Shown here: positions 30,201-36,909 of the stretch, piece after piece
Layout of the letters: each line of letters begins with the position of its first letter
Position numbering within the stretch: the stretch's first letter is position 1
NCBI GenBank assembly: GCA_945879145.1
Contig: CAMCUZ010000007.1
Span: 1-64,000, forward strand
From: an uncultured Mediterranea sp.
GTDB lineage: Bacteria > Bacteroidota > Bacteroidia > Bacteroidales > Bacteroidaceae
Length of the DNA stretch: 64,000 nucleotides
Direction of reading: 5' to 3'
Made by a program: the position numbers and the translations under genes
Notes under the pieces: model-generated
What the model saw: only the letters and a program-made list of their open reading frames with translations
What the model was told of the DNA's origin: nothing
The model's database searches: none

Positions 30201-30522
30201 TCTGCCTTGGGTACACCGCTTCGACCTGCGCCTGATGGAGGACTTCGAGTTCCGTGTTGGCAAGACGAAGCACAACCTGCAGATCAGCCTCGACTTCCTT
30301 AACATTGGCAACATGATTCACTCCAGCTGGGGTATCCCCAAGAGCACCACACCCTCGAACGGAGGTCGCATCTTGAAGTATGAAGGTCGTGACGAAAACC
30401 GCACACCGCTCTTCTCGATGTACAAGGTGAACGGTGAATATCCTACGCAGACGTTTGAAACCCTCAAGGACTACAGCAACTGCTGGAAGCTCCAACTGGG
30501 CGTAAAATACATCTTCAATTGA
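27229..30522 (+). CDS. TonB-dependent receptor, Oar-like
   Basis: This 1097-residue outer membrane protein has a signal peptide ending in GLHAQ. A carboxypeptidase-regulatory-like beta-sandwich domain (about 30-110, GIVTDNVKEPVIGATVQVVH) is followed by a TonB plug domain (about 125-260, with FTIDGANFNNNFG) and a long beta-barrel that ends in YIFN. The layout fits the Oar family rather than SusC: there is no SusD-like lipoprotein gene downstream and no sugar-utilisation genes. The ATG at 27229 fits the signal peptide. The substrate is unknown. It is transcribed alone, between a promoter and a bidirectional terminator. Confidence 0.9.
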   Translation: MLKRTTFLLTTLLLLCVATGLHAQVTTSAMAGIVTDNVKEPVIGATVQVVHEPSGTRYGAITNVDGRFAIQGMRSGGPYKVEVSYVGFQTMIFKDITLQLGETYQFKAEMSESSEVLGEVVVTASRSKFTGEKMGAATNISQTQMLAMPTINRSISDMARVSPYANGMSFAGGDGRSTNFTIDGANFNNNFGLSSDLPGGGNPVSLESIEEIQVVIAPFDVRQTNFIGGGINAITKSGTNEFKGSAYTYFRNQNMRGNRIDHQDLGARADESKTTYGFSLGGPIIKNKLFFFVNYENEKTPGQVIKYRAREEGEAAGGMVSRTTLKDMERVYNHLLNKYGYDAGSYTSFPADQTNEKILARIDWNIIAGHRLSLRYNNTKNLAWNAPNGNSSDTGYRLNGTSRVGDKSMSFANSMYSMENKVESWSADLNSRFNDQMSNQLLFTYTNIQDVRGSNSSPFPFIDIMYKDANGNEYLEPYMSAGYELFTYNNGVTNKITSLTDNFTYLLGSHKLTAGFNYEHQFANNAYMRNGTGYYRYRSVDDFINGAAPESFALTYGFNGNKTPNAQVTFNQIGIYLQDEWDITDRFKLSYGLRMDNLIFDDKDIARNNAIYDIDFGGQHIDTGKWPDAGFRFSPRVGFSWDVFGDKSFKIRGGSGLFTGRIPLVFFTNMPTNANMVQNQVKFTTTYKNGVATGHDSRLDQLAGGMITDMDEIIKKFNLPTTLETHTASNKISGCADDFKMPQIWKSTIAADYQLPVSFPLTVTGEFMFMKNVNAVVINNINIKDPVANKWERFNGADNRYIYPSDYYYQKVDGKVANAVVLDNTSKGWGYTANITLNAQPVKDLNLMLAYTHTESKEVSGLPGSDPVSTWQGLLTIDGPNFGTTQRSRYVVPDKVIASVGYYIPFTHKGLKRGTHINLFYSGSSWSNYSYCYTNDMNGDGISNDLMYIPKDDSEIKFKTDADRQAFWKFVNQDSYLKNHMGEYAESYAARLPWVHRFDLRLMEDFEFRVGKTKHNLQISLDFLNIGNMIHSSWGIPKSTTPSNGGRILKYEGRDENRTPLFSMYKVNGEYPTQTFETLKDYSNCWKLQLGVKYIFN

Positions 30523-30560
30523 TGTCGCTACGGTAAGCAGAACCCGTTACGATAACCTAT

Positions 30561-30605
30561 AAAAAATCTCCCTCTACTCACACAGCGTAGGGGGAGATTT
30601 TTTTT
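30561..30605. terminator. Bidirectional terminator
   Basis: A 14-bp stem (30564-30577 with 30587-30600, one G-U type pair) is flanked by T runs on both strands. It separates the convergent receptor and GT51 genes. Confidence 0.9.
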
Positions 30606-30631
30606 GTTCTTGCGCACTTGTAGGGCGTTAC

Positions 30632-32545
30632 TTATGGCTTGAACCTGCGTGCTGCTTCGCCTTTCAGCTGCAGGTGGTGGATACTGATTTGTTCGGCCTG
30701 TTCGGGAGTGAGGAGCCCTTTGACCACAAGCCGTTCGGCCAGGAGGCGGAAGTGAGGTTCTTGATTGTCACGCAGGATGCCTTCGGGGGTGAAGCTCCAC
30801 CACCAATGCTTGGGCCGCGGGATGATGGTAGCCAGAAAGATGCACTCCTCAGGCGTGAGCTGCTGGGGAGTCTTCTCAAAGTAGAACTGGGTCGCTTCGC
30901 GCAGGCCATAGACCAGGGGACCCCATTCAGCGATGTTGAAATAGACCTCGAGCATGCGCTCCTTCGAGGTGAGGCGTTGCTGCTCAATCAGCCATACGAT
31001 AAGGGCCTCTTCGAGCTTGCGGGCCAGGTTCTTCTCCCGACTAAGGAAGACGTTCTTGACCAGCTGCATCGAGATGGTGCTTCCTCCACGGGCAAAGCGG
31101 CGTAGCTTGATGTCGTAGGCCAAGGCATCGCGCAGGGCGTCGGGCAAGAAACCTTGGTGGTAGAAGAATCCTCCATCTTCGCTCTGCAACACAGCGGTCT
31201 GCAGCAAAGGAGGAACTTGGGAGAGAGGAATAAAGTGCTCCCACGAAGGACCTATGGGAAAGGTACGCACAGGCTCTCCCTCTTCGTAGGCAGTGTAGAG
31301 AAACTCCTCACTCATCCGGTCGAGCGGTGTGGCACCATAATGGTCGATGCCAAAGCCACGTCGATGCAGGGCCGAGTAGAGTTGCAGGCTGTCAGGTTGG
31401 CTGAGGTTGAGGTCGAAATGCAGGTCGTAGGCCAGTTCGCCATGGGTGGCCATACCTTGCAGATTGCTGAAGAGTCCGCGTGGTAACGAGGCAAACAGCT
31501 GCTGCGAAGGGAACCAAGGCTTATGGAGGTGGAGCAGCAGATGCCAAGCAGGGAGCCGTTCGACCCGTAGATAGGGATGAAGCTCCAGCTGGTTCAATCG
31601 GAAGCTGCTGCAACTATCCAGTTCCATGGCGGTAGGGTGGATGTGAAGCGTAAACTGAGCCGATGTTCTGTCGATGGCAACGGTTGAGGAGGAGAGGCGC
31701 TGGTGTGCCATTCTCAAGCCCACCAACGAGGTGTTCCCCAGAAGGGTGATTCGTTCCGATGTCTCGTCGGCAGCCACCTCCATACCAATGGAAAGACTAT
31801 CAAAACCCACCATGGCACCAAAGCGACGGCCGATGTAGGGTAGGGGTGAAGCTGTAGGGATGAGGTCAAGTTGCAGCTGTCGAGCTGCAGGATGCAGTAG
31901 TCCTCGGAGTTGCCATGCTTGCATATCGCCGTTTTCAGTCACCTGTAGTGTGGTGTGAAAATGGTGCTGTCGCAGCTCCAGGCGTGGTAGAGCAACCTGC
32001 AAGGAGAGTGAGTCAGAGGCATGATTCAGATGGATGCGACTGAGCGTAGCATCAGCAGGCAGCAGGTCGAAGAGGAGCCGAAAGAAGCGGTGTGCTTCAC
32101 GGACATAGTCTGTCTCTTCCTTACTCCCTTCTTCAGCCCGAGCCTCAGCCTTCTCCCTCTCTTCGCCAGTCGAGGGAGTGTGCTGTAGAGATTTGAGGAG
32201 CAGGTTAAGGCTATCAGCTACGATCGCTTCCACCTCCAGGTTCTGACGGAGCAGGGGCAGAAAGCGCAGTTTTACCTTTAGTGTCTTCAGGCTGAGCAAA
32301 GTATCAGTCGGTGGATTACCAGTTACCCATAGCTGTTGGATATGGAGGGTAGAGAGGCCTTCCACGCTGAGGGAACCAAAGCCTGCTTGCAACTGGTGGC
32401 TGCGAGCGATTCGTTCCAGTCGGCTGCGGGCCACATGGGTTGCCATGGAGCTGCGCAAGGCATAAGCCGCAGCAAGTCCAGCAAGGATGAGCAGGGCACA
32501 CACAACAAGTGTGCGATGAATTCTTCGGCGAATAGTGGGTGTCAT
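30632..32545 (-). CDS. AsmA-like/GT51 peptidoglycan transglycosylase fusion
   Basis: This 637-residue protein has an N-terminal membrane anchor (about 12-30). A region of about 370 residues resembles AsmA/DUF748-type beta-rich proteins (LSVEGLSTLHIQQLWVTG). The C-terminal domain is glycosyltransferase family 51. It contains the catalytic block QSEDGGFFYHQGF and the blocks RGGSTISMQLVKN and LEVYFNIAEWGP, so it should polymerise lipid II glycan strands. There is no transpeptidase domain, so it is monofunctional, like MtgA but far longer. Chromosome context gives no partner gene. Family assignment of the N-terminal half is tentative. Confidence 0.85.
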   Translation of the reverse strand: MTPTIRRRIHRTLVVCALLILAGLAAAYALRSSMATHVARSRLERIARSHQLQAGFGSLSVEGLSTLHIQQLWVTGNPPTDTLLSLKTLKVKLRFLPLLRQNLEVEAIVADSLNLLLKSLQHTPSTGEEREKAEARAEEGSKEETDYVREAHRFFRLLFDLLPADATLSRIHLNHASDSLSLQVALPRLELRQHHFHTTLQVTENGDMQAWQLRGLLHPAARQLQLDLIPTASPLPYIGRRFGAMVGFDSLSIGMEVAADETSERITLLGNTSLVGLRMAHQRLSSSTVAIDRTSAQFTLHIHPTAMELDSCSSFRLNQLELHPYLRVERLPAWHLLLHLHKPWFPSQQLFASLPRGLFSNLQGMATHGELAYDLHFDLNLSQPDSLQLYSALHRRGFGIDHYGATPLDRMSEEFLYTAYEEGEPVRTFPIGPSWEHFIPLSQVPPLLQTAVLQSEDGGFFYHQGFLPDALRDALAYDIKLRRFARGGSTISMQLVKNVFLSREKNLARKLEEALIVWLIEQQRLTSKERMLEVYFNIAEWGPLVYGLREATQFYFEKTPQQLTPEECIFLATIIPRPKHWWWSFTPEGILRDNQEPHFRLLAERLVVKGLLTPEQAEQISIHHLQLKGEAARRFKP

Positions 32546-32661
32546 AGTCTAATAGGGATATTATCCATTATAGCTGGTTGCTCTATGCGAGGCCGTTCTC
32601 CCGACAGATGATGCCTGAAGTGGCCGCAAGACGTTTGGCTGTAATGGCGTAAATCATGCCA

Positions 32662-32669
32662 CAAAAATA
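32662..32669 (-). promoter_or_regulatory. -7 element before the GT51 gene
   Basis: On the minus strand this reads TATTTTTG, a match to TAnnTTTG, about 117 bases before the ATG. A leader of about 110 nt follows (32546-32655). No -33 match was found. Confidence 0.4.
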
Positions 32670-32925
32670 GGTAAACTTGTTGAAAATAGCCTCTCTGCTT
32701 TTCCTCTTTTTATAATAAATAACAGACGAAATTTTTTCATTCAATAGAAAAGAGATTTTCGATATATAGAAAAAGAATTATCCATGTGATGAAAACAGCT
32801 GAGGAATTTCAGTGCATAGCTGTGCATCAATTGCTTGGCCGAACCATTGATGATGAGGTCGAAACGTAGTTCGACTGTCTTTCTTCCTCTATTGAATGGT
32901 ATGACCTATTTATTTATAGACAATT

Positions 32926-32968
32926 AATAATATAAAGTAGAAATATAATAATTCTTCTTTATATTATT
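32926..32968. repeat. 17-bp inverted repeat in gene-poor region
   Basis: 32926-32942 and 32952-32968 are reverse complements over 17 bp with one mismatch, around a 9-base A/T loop. On the plus strand it is followed by TTCTTG, so it may act as a weak terminator. It sits in the 670-base stretch 32546-33215, which holds no convincing protein gene. Confidence 0.75.
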
Positions 32969-33027
32969 TTCTTGATTCTATTGGATTTTCAAAGCCCTCT
33001 CAAAAGTAGCTTGACATAAAAGAAATA

Positions 33028-33092
33028 GTATCTAAAGATACTTGGCTATTTATCTAAAGATACTTGGCCATTTATCTTTAGATACTTTTTTT
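33028..33092 (+). repeat. Two 18-bp direct repeats plus inverted copy, with T run
   Basis: TATCTAAAGATACTTGGC occurs at 33029-33046 and again at 33051-33068 (period 22). TATCTTTAGATAC at 33073-33085 is the exact complement of 33028-33040 and also pairs with the second copy (33051-33062). Seven T follow (33086-33092). On the plus strand this gives two mutually exclusive terminator-like hairpins sharing one right arm. No clear gene lies upstream on that strand. Confidence 0.8.
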
Positions 33093-33173
33093 GCACCGAG
33101 TTTCATGTACAGCGTACCTACAGGAATGCGTGTGTACTTGTATTTAAGCGTATGTAACACGCTATTATACAAC

Positions 33174-33206
33174 GAAAAAGAGGAAACTCTGTATAGAATT
33201 TCCTCT
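33174..33206 (-). terminator. Terminator of tRNA-His
   Basis: On the minus strand AGAGGAAA (33206-33199) pairs with TTTCCTCT (33186-33179), followed by TTTTCG. It starts 10 bases past the tRNA 3' end. Confidence 0.8.
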
Positions 33207-33215
33207 CTTCTTCCG

Positions 33216-33290
33216 GGTGACTAGTGGGACTCGAACCCACGACATTCAGAACCACAATCTGACGCTCTAACCAACTGAACTATAGTCACC
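33216..33290 (-). tRNA. tRNA-His (anticodon GTG)
   Basis: The 75-nt cloverleaf has acceptor GGTGACTA pairing with TAGTCACC. That is the 8-bp acceptor expected of tRNA-His with G-1 opposite C73. The D arm region TAGTTCAGTTGGTTAGAGC, anticodon loop TTGTGGT (anticodon GTG) and T arm GTGGGTTCGAGTCCCAC are all present. CCA is not encoded. It has its own promoter and terminator. Confidence 0.97.
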
Positions 33291-33317
33291 ATGTTGGTGC
33301 ATCTCTCAAATGCGGTG

Positions 33318-33348
33318 CAAAGGTAAGGCTTTTATTTGAATCTGCAAA
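33318..33348 (-). promoter_or_regulatory. Promoter of tRNA-His
   Basis: On the minus strand TTTG (33348-33345), a 19-bp spacer and TACCTTTG (33325-33318) match the Bacteroidota promoter exactly. Transcription would begin about 20 bases before the tRNA. Confidence 0.75.
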
Positions 33349-33376
33349 CTTTTTGCGATATTTTTTTTCTGAAAAA

Positions 33377-34552
33377 CTAATTATTTCTTTCTGAATCTGG
33401 CTTGCCCTCTTCGGCGTAGGTATGCTCGTTTACTCCTATATTATACTTTTTCAATAGGTTACGCTCGTTTTTGAGAAAGGTGGAGCGCAAAGCTTCGGCA
33501 CGGGGTGATGCAAAGGGCAACGGACCTTGCGCCGGGCAAAGCAGGAAGTTCTTCAAGCCACTGACCTGCGGACGGGCGGTCCATACCAATTCGTAGTTGC
33601 AGATTCCAAGGGTGCAATACGGCTTGAGTGGGGTGAAGCGCAGACTGTCAGCTGGTGTACTGAAGGGGTGAACTGCCTGCGGAGGGGCTGGCTTGATGAG
33701 CTCCATGTGCAGCAGCATGCCTCCATCGGTATGTGGTGCGCTCATGTTGGAGATGAAGTTGCCCAGCGAGTAAGCCACTACATGCACTTTGCTGCCGGCT
33801 TTTCGAAGCTCTACGGGCTGGATAACGTGTGGATGGCTACCGATAACGTGGGTTACGCCTTGCGCCAACAGCCAGTCGGCTAACTGACGTTGCTCGCTGT
33901 TGGGCAGTGAGCGGTACTCTTCGCCCCAATGCATACAGGCTATGATGGCATCGGGCTGCATGGATCGGGCTTGGGCAATGTCGGCAGCCATCTGCTGTTT
34001 GTCGATGTAGTTCACCACGTAAGGGGGCGCTGCCTGGATGCCGTTGGTGCCGTAGGTATAGTTGAGAAACACCAGACGGAAGCCTTTGCAACAGTAGAGT
34101 AGGGGATAGTGTTGCCGGCGGTGGGCAGCGGAGAGAAAGCTACCGGTATGGGCCATCTGCAGGGAATCGAGCTGATGGATGGTGCGTGCCAAGCCGCGGC
34201 CTTGACGGTCCAGGCAATGGTTGTTGGCCGTAAGCAGCAAGTCGAAGCCTGCCTCACGAAGGGCTTCGAGATAGGCATCGGGGGCGCTAAATGCCGGGTA
34301 GCCACTGTAGGGTGCTCCACCTAGAGGTACTTCGAGGTTGCCTACGGCAATATCGGCTTGGCTGATAACGGGTTGAAGCAGGGAGAAGCAGGAGGTATAG
34401 TCATAGCGACCATCAGTGGTGCGGGCAGCATCGAGCTGGGCACGATGTTGCATCAGGTCGCCAACAAACAGCAGCGTCAGCCGCTCGGCCTGTTGAGCCA
34501 AGAGGTTGACGCTGCTGTAGAGCATCAGTAGGGTCAGTATGATGCGATGCAT
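33377..34552 (-). CDS. CapA family protein
   Basis: This 391-residue exported protein has a signal peptide (MHRIILTLLMLYSSVNLLAQ) and the PGA_cap/CapA calcineurin-like fold. Motifs are LLFVGDLMQH, AVGNLEVPLG, LTANNHCLD, ACMHWGEEY and GSHPHVIQP, which line up with metallophosphatase metal ligands. In Gram-positives CapA acts in poly-gamma-glutamate export; in Bacteroidota the role is unknown, perhaps phosphatase or surface polymer work. The ATG at 34552 is chosen because upstream in-frame sequence is basic and overlaps folD in a non-family way. It follows folD by 35 bases on the same strand. Confidence 0.88.
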   Translation of the reverse strand: MHRIILTLLMLYSSVNLLAQQAERLTLLFVGDLMQHRAQLDAARTTDGRYDYTSCFSLLQPVISQADIAVGNLEVPLGGAPYSGYPAFSAPDAYLEALREAGFDLLLTANNHCLDRQGRGLARTIHQLDSLQMAHTGSFLSAAHRRQHYPLLYCCKGFRLVFLNYTYGTNGIQAAPPYVVNYIDKQQMAADIAQARSMQPDAIIACMHWGEEYRSLPNSEQRQLADWLLAQGVTHVIGSHPHVIQPVELRKAGSKVHVVAYSLGNFISNMSAPHTDGGMLLHMELIKPAPPQAVHPFSTPADSLRFTPLKPYCTLGICNYELVWTARPQVSGLKNFLLCPAQGPLPFASPRAEALRSTFLKNERNLLKKYNIGVNEHTYAEEGKPDSERNN

Positions 34553-34587
34553 TAGGGCGGTAGTTCTACGTCCTATAGCGGACAAGG

Positions 34588-35469
34588 TTATCCATAGATG
34601 GCTTTTTCGCCCGCCAGCAGGGTGTTCATCATCAGCGAGACGATGGTCATGGGACCTACGCCGCCCGGTACGGGAGTGATGAAGGAGCACTTGGGGGCTA
34701 CTTCGTCAAACTTGACATCACCGGTCAGCTTGAAGCCCGACTTACGGGTGGCATCGGGCACACGGGTAGTACCTACGTCAATGACTACGGCACCCTCCTT
34801 CACCATGTCGGCTTTCACAAAGTGGGGTTGGCCGAGAGCAGCGATGATGATGTCGGCTTCGCGGCACTCCTTGACCAGGTCGCGACTGCGGCTGTGGCAG
34901 ACGGTGACCGTGGCATCTCCGGGGTTGCTCTTCTGCATCATCAGGGTAGCCATGGGCTTGCCTACGATGTTGCTGCGGCCCAGCACTACACACTTCTTGC
35001 CTTGCGTCTCGATGTGATAGCGACGCAGCAGTTCCATGATGCCGTTGGGAGTGGCTGAAATGTAGCAAGGCAGGCCGATGGAGAGGCGACCTACGTTGAT
35101 GGGGTGGAATCCATCTACATCCTTGCGGTAGTCGATGGCTTCGATGACTTTCTGCTCAGAGATGTGCTTGGGCAGGGGAAGCTGCACTATGAAGCCATCT
35201 ACGTCGGCATCGCGGTTCAGTTCATCTACCTTGGCCAGCAGCTCTTCTTCTGTTACATCAGCCTCGTAGCGGATGAGTGATGACTTGAATCCACACACTT
35301 CGCACGCCTTCACCTTGGCGGCTACGTAGGTTTCACTGCCTCCGTCGTGGCCCACCAAGATGGCAGCCAGGTGAGGACGCTTGCCCCCTCGGGCTACTAT
35401 CTCTGCCACTTTGGCAGCAATCTCTTGCTTAATCTGCTCTGAAATAGCTTTTCCGTCAATTAGTTGCAT
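34588..35469 (-). CDS. folD: Methylenetetrahydrofolate dehydrogenase/cyclohydrolase
   Basis: This 293-residue bifunctional enzyme converts 5,10-methylene-THF to 10-formyl-THF in one-carbon metabolism. The family signatures are complete: the active site block [17 protein letters not shown] with its lysine, [13 protein letters not shown], and the NADP-binding block [13 protein letters not shown], with the C-terminal [10 protein letters not shown]. Length is normal. It follows ffh and a micro-ORF with 73 bases between, and precedes the CapA-like gene. Confidence 0.97.
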   Translation of the reverse strand: MQLIDGKAISEQIKQEIAAKVAEIVARGGKRPHLAAILVGHDGGSETYVAAKVKACEVCGFKSSLIRYEADVTEEELLAKVDELNRDADVDGFIVQLPLPKHISEQKVIEAIDYRKDVDGFHPINVGRLSIGLPCYISATPNGIMELLRRYHIETQGKKCVVLGRSNIVGKPMATLMMQKSNPGDATVTVCHSRSRDLVKECREADIIIAALGQPHFVKADMVKEGAVVIDVGTTRVPDATRKSGFKLTGDVKFDEVAPKCSFITPVPGGVGPMTIVSLMMNTLLAGEKAIYG

Positions 35470-35485
35470 ATCCTTTCAAGTTGAA

Positions 35486-35542
35486 TTATTTCTTGGGCTG
35501 ATTCATGATTTCGTCGATGGTCTCATATATAGGTAGAACCAT
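35486..35542 (-). CDS. Possible 18-residue micropeptide between ffh and folD
   Basis: An ATG follows the ffh stop codon without a single base between (TAAATG). It opens an 18-codon frame, MVLPIYETIDEIMNQPKK, ending in TAA 16 bases before the folD ATG. Re-initiation after ffh is therefore possible. The peptide has an amphipathic acidic middle and a basic end. It matches nothing I recognise. It could be a real small protein, a remnant of a longer gene, or chance. Confidence 0.35.
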   Translation of the reverse strand: MVLPIYETIDEIMNQPKK

Positions 35543-36868
35543 TTATCGTTTCAGGCGGGGCATCATCATCTTGCCCATCTTGCTGCCTGTCACCATCTTC
35601 ATCATCTTGCGGGTCTGGTCGAACTGCTTAATCAGGCGGTTCACCTCTTGAATGTTCGTGCCGCTACCCTTGGCAATGCGCTGACGGCGGCTTCCGTTCA
35701 GAATCTCGGGGTTGGTACGCTCTTTGGGCGTCATGGAGTTGATGATGGCTTCGATGCTCTTGAAGGCGTTGTCGTCAATGTCGATGTCCTTGATGGCTTT
35801 GCCTACACCGGGAATCATGCTGGCCAACTCCTTGAGGTTACCCATCTTCTTGATTTGCTGAATCTGACTCATGAAGTCGTTGAAGTCAAACTGGTTCTTC
35901 TGAATCTTCTTCTGCAGGCGCTTAGCTTCCTCTTCGTCGTACTGCTCCTGAGCACGTTCTACGAGCGAGACAATGTCGCCCATGCCGAGGATACGGTCGG
36001 CCATACGTGAGGGATGGAACTGATCAATGGCATCGAGCTTCTCGCCTGTACCCACAAACTTGATGGGCTTATTGACCACGGTACGTATCGAGAGGGCAGC
36101 ACCACCACGGGTATCACCATCGAGCTTGGTCAGTACTACGCCGTTGAAGTCGAGTCGCTCATTGAACTCTCGGGCAGTATTGACAGCATCCTGACCAGTC
36201 ATGGCATCGACTACGAAGAGGGTCTCGTCGGGGTTGATGGCCTTCTTGATGGCTTCAATCTCGTTCATCATCTCTTCATCTACAGCCAGACGACCGGCGG
36301 TATCGACGATGACCAGGTCATATCCCTTGGCCTTGGCCTCTTGGATAGCGTGCTGGGCAATGGCTACGGGATCTTTACTCTCCAGCTCATAATACATGGG
36401 CACGTTAATCTGCTCAGCCAGAACGCGCAGCTGTTCGATAGCAGCAGGACGATAAACGTCGCAAGCTACGAGCAGCGGACGGCGGTTTTTCTTGCTCTTC
36501 AGCATACGGGCCAGCTTGCCGGAGAAGGTCGTCTTACCTGAACCCTGCAGACCCGACATCAGGATGACAGCCGGTTTGCCTGTGAGGTTGATTTCGGCTG
36601 TCTCGCCACCCATCAGTTGGGTCAGCTCGTCGTGCACAATCTTTACCATCAGCTGACTAGGCTTCACGGCAGTCAGTACGTTTTGTCCCAGGGCTTTTTC
36701 CTTCACCGTATCGGTAAAGGTCTTGGCTACCTTATAGTTTACGTCGGCATCAAGCAGGGCCTTACGCACATCTTTCAGTGTTTCTGCTACATTGATTTCA
36801 GTGATTTTTCCTTCACCTTTCAGGATTTTGAACGACCGTTCAAGCCGTTCACTCAGGTTGTCAAACAT
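35543..36868 (-). CDS. ffh: Signal recognition particle protein Ffh
   Basis: This 441-residue GTPase binds signal sequences and 4.5S RNA and delivers ribosomes to the membrane receptor FtsY. It has an N-terminal helical N domain, then a G domain with GLQGSGKTTF, DTAGR and LTKLDGDTRGG. The methionine-rich M domain ends in KMMKMVTGSKMGKMMMPRL. Length is normal. It lies 41 bases downstream of rho on the same strand, so the two may be co-transcribed. Confidence 0.97.
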   Translation of the reverse strand: MFDNLSERLERSFKILKGEGKITEINVAETLKDVRKALLDADVNYKVAKTFTDTVKEKALGQNVLTAVKPSQLMVKIVHDELTQLMGGETAEINLTGKPAVILMSGLQGSGKTTFSGKLARMLKSKKNRRPLLVACDVYRPAAIEQLRVLAEQINVPMYYELESKDPVAIAQHAIQEAKAKGYDLVIVDTAGRLAVDEEMMNEIEAIKKAINPDETLFVVDAMTGQDAVNTAREFNERLDFNGVVLTKLDGDTRGGAALSIRTVVNKPIKFVGTGEKLDAIDQFHPSRMADRILGMGDIVSLVERAQEQYDEEEAKRLQKKIQKNQFDFNDFMSQIQQIKKMGNLKELASMIPGVGKAIKDIDIDDNAFKSIEAIINSMTPKERTNPEILNGSRRQRIAKGSGTNIQEVNRLIKQFDQTRKMMKMVTGSKMGKMMMPRLKR

Positions 36869-36909
36869 GGGCTATATACTTATTTATTTTTATACTCATG
36901 CTGGTTGCA

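Noticed and set aside
27229..30522. SusC of a polysaccharide utilisation locus
   Set aside because: No SusD gene, sugar hydrolase or sensor lies next to it, and the layout matches Oar-like receptors.
32583..32657. A 24-codon minus-strand frame in the leader of the GT51 gene
   Set aside because: Its ATG sits at or before the predicted transcription start, so it would have no ribosome binding region.
33028..33092. CRISPR array
   Set aside because: Only two direct copies at 22-bp period, spacers of 4 bases and no cas genes; better read as hairpin-forming repeats.
33042..33224. A 60-codon plus-strand frame
   Set aside because: It runs through the repeat/terminator and into the antisense of tRNA-His and its terminator; no coding features.
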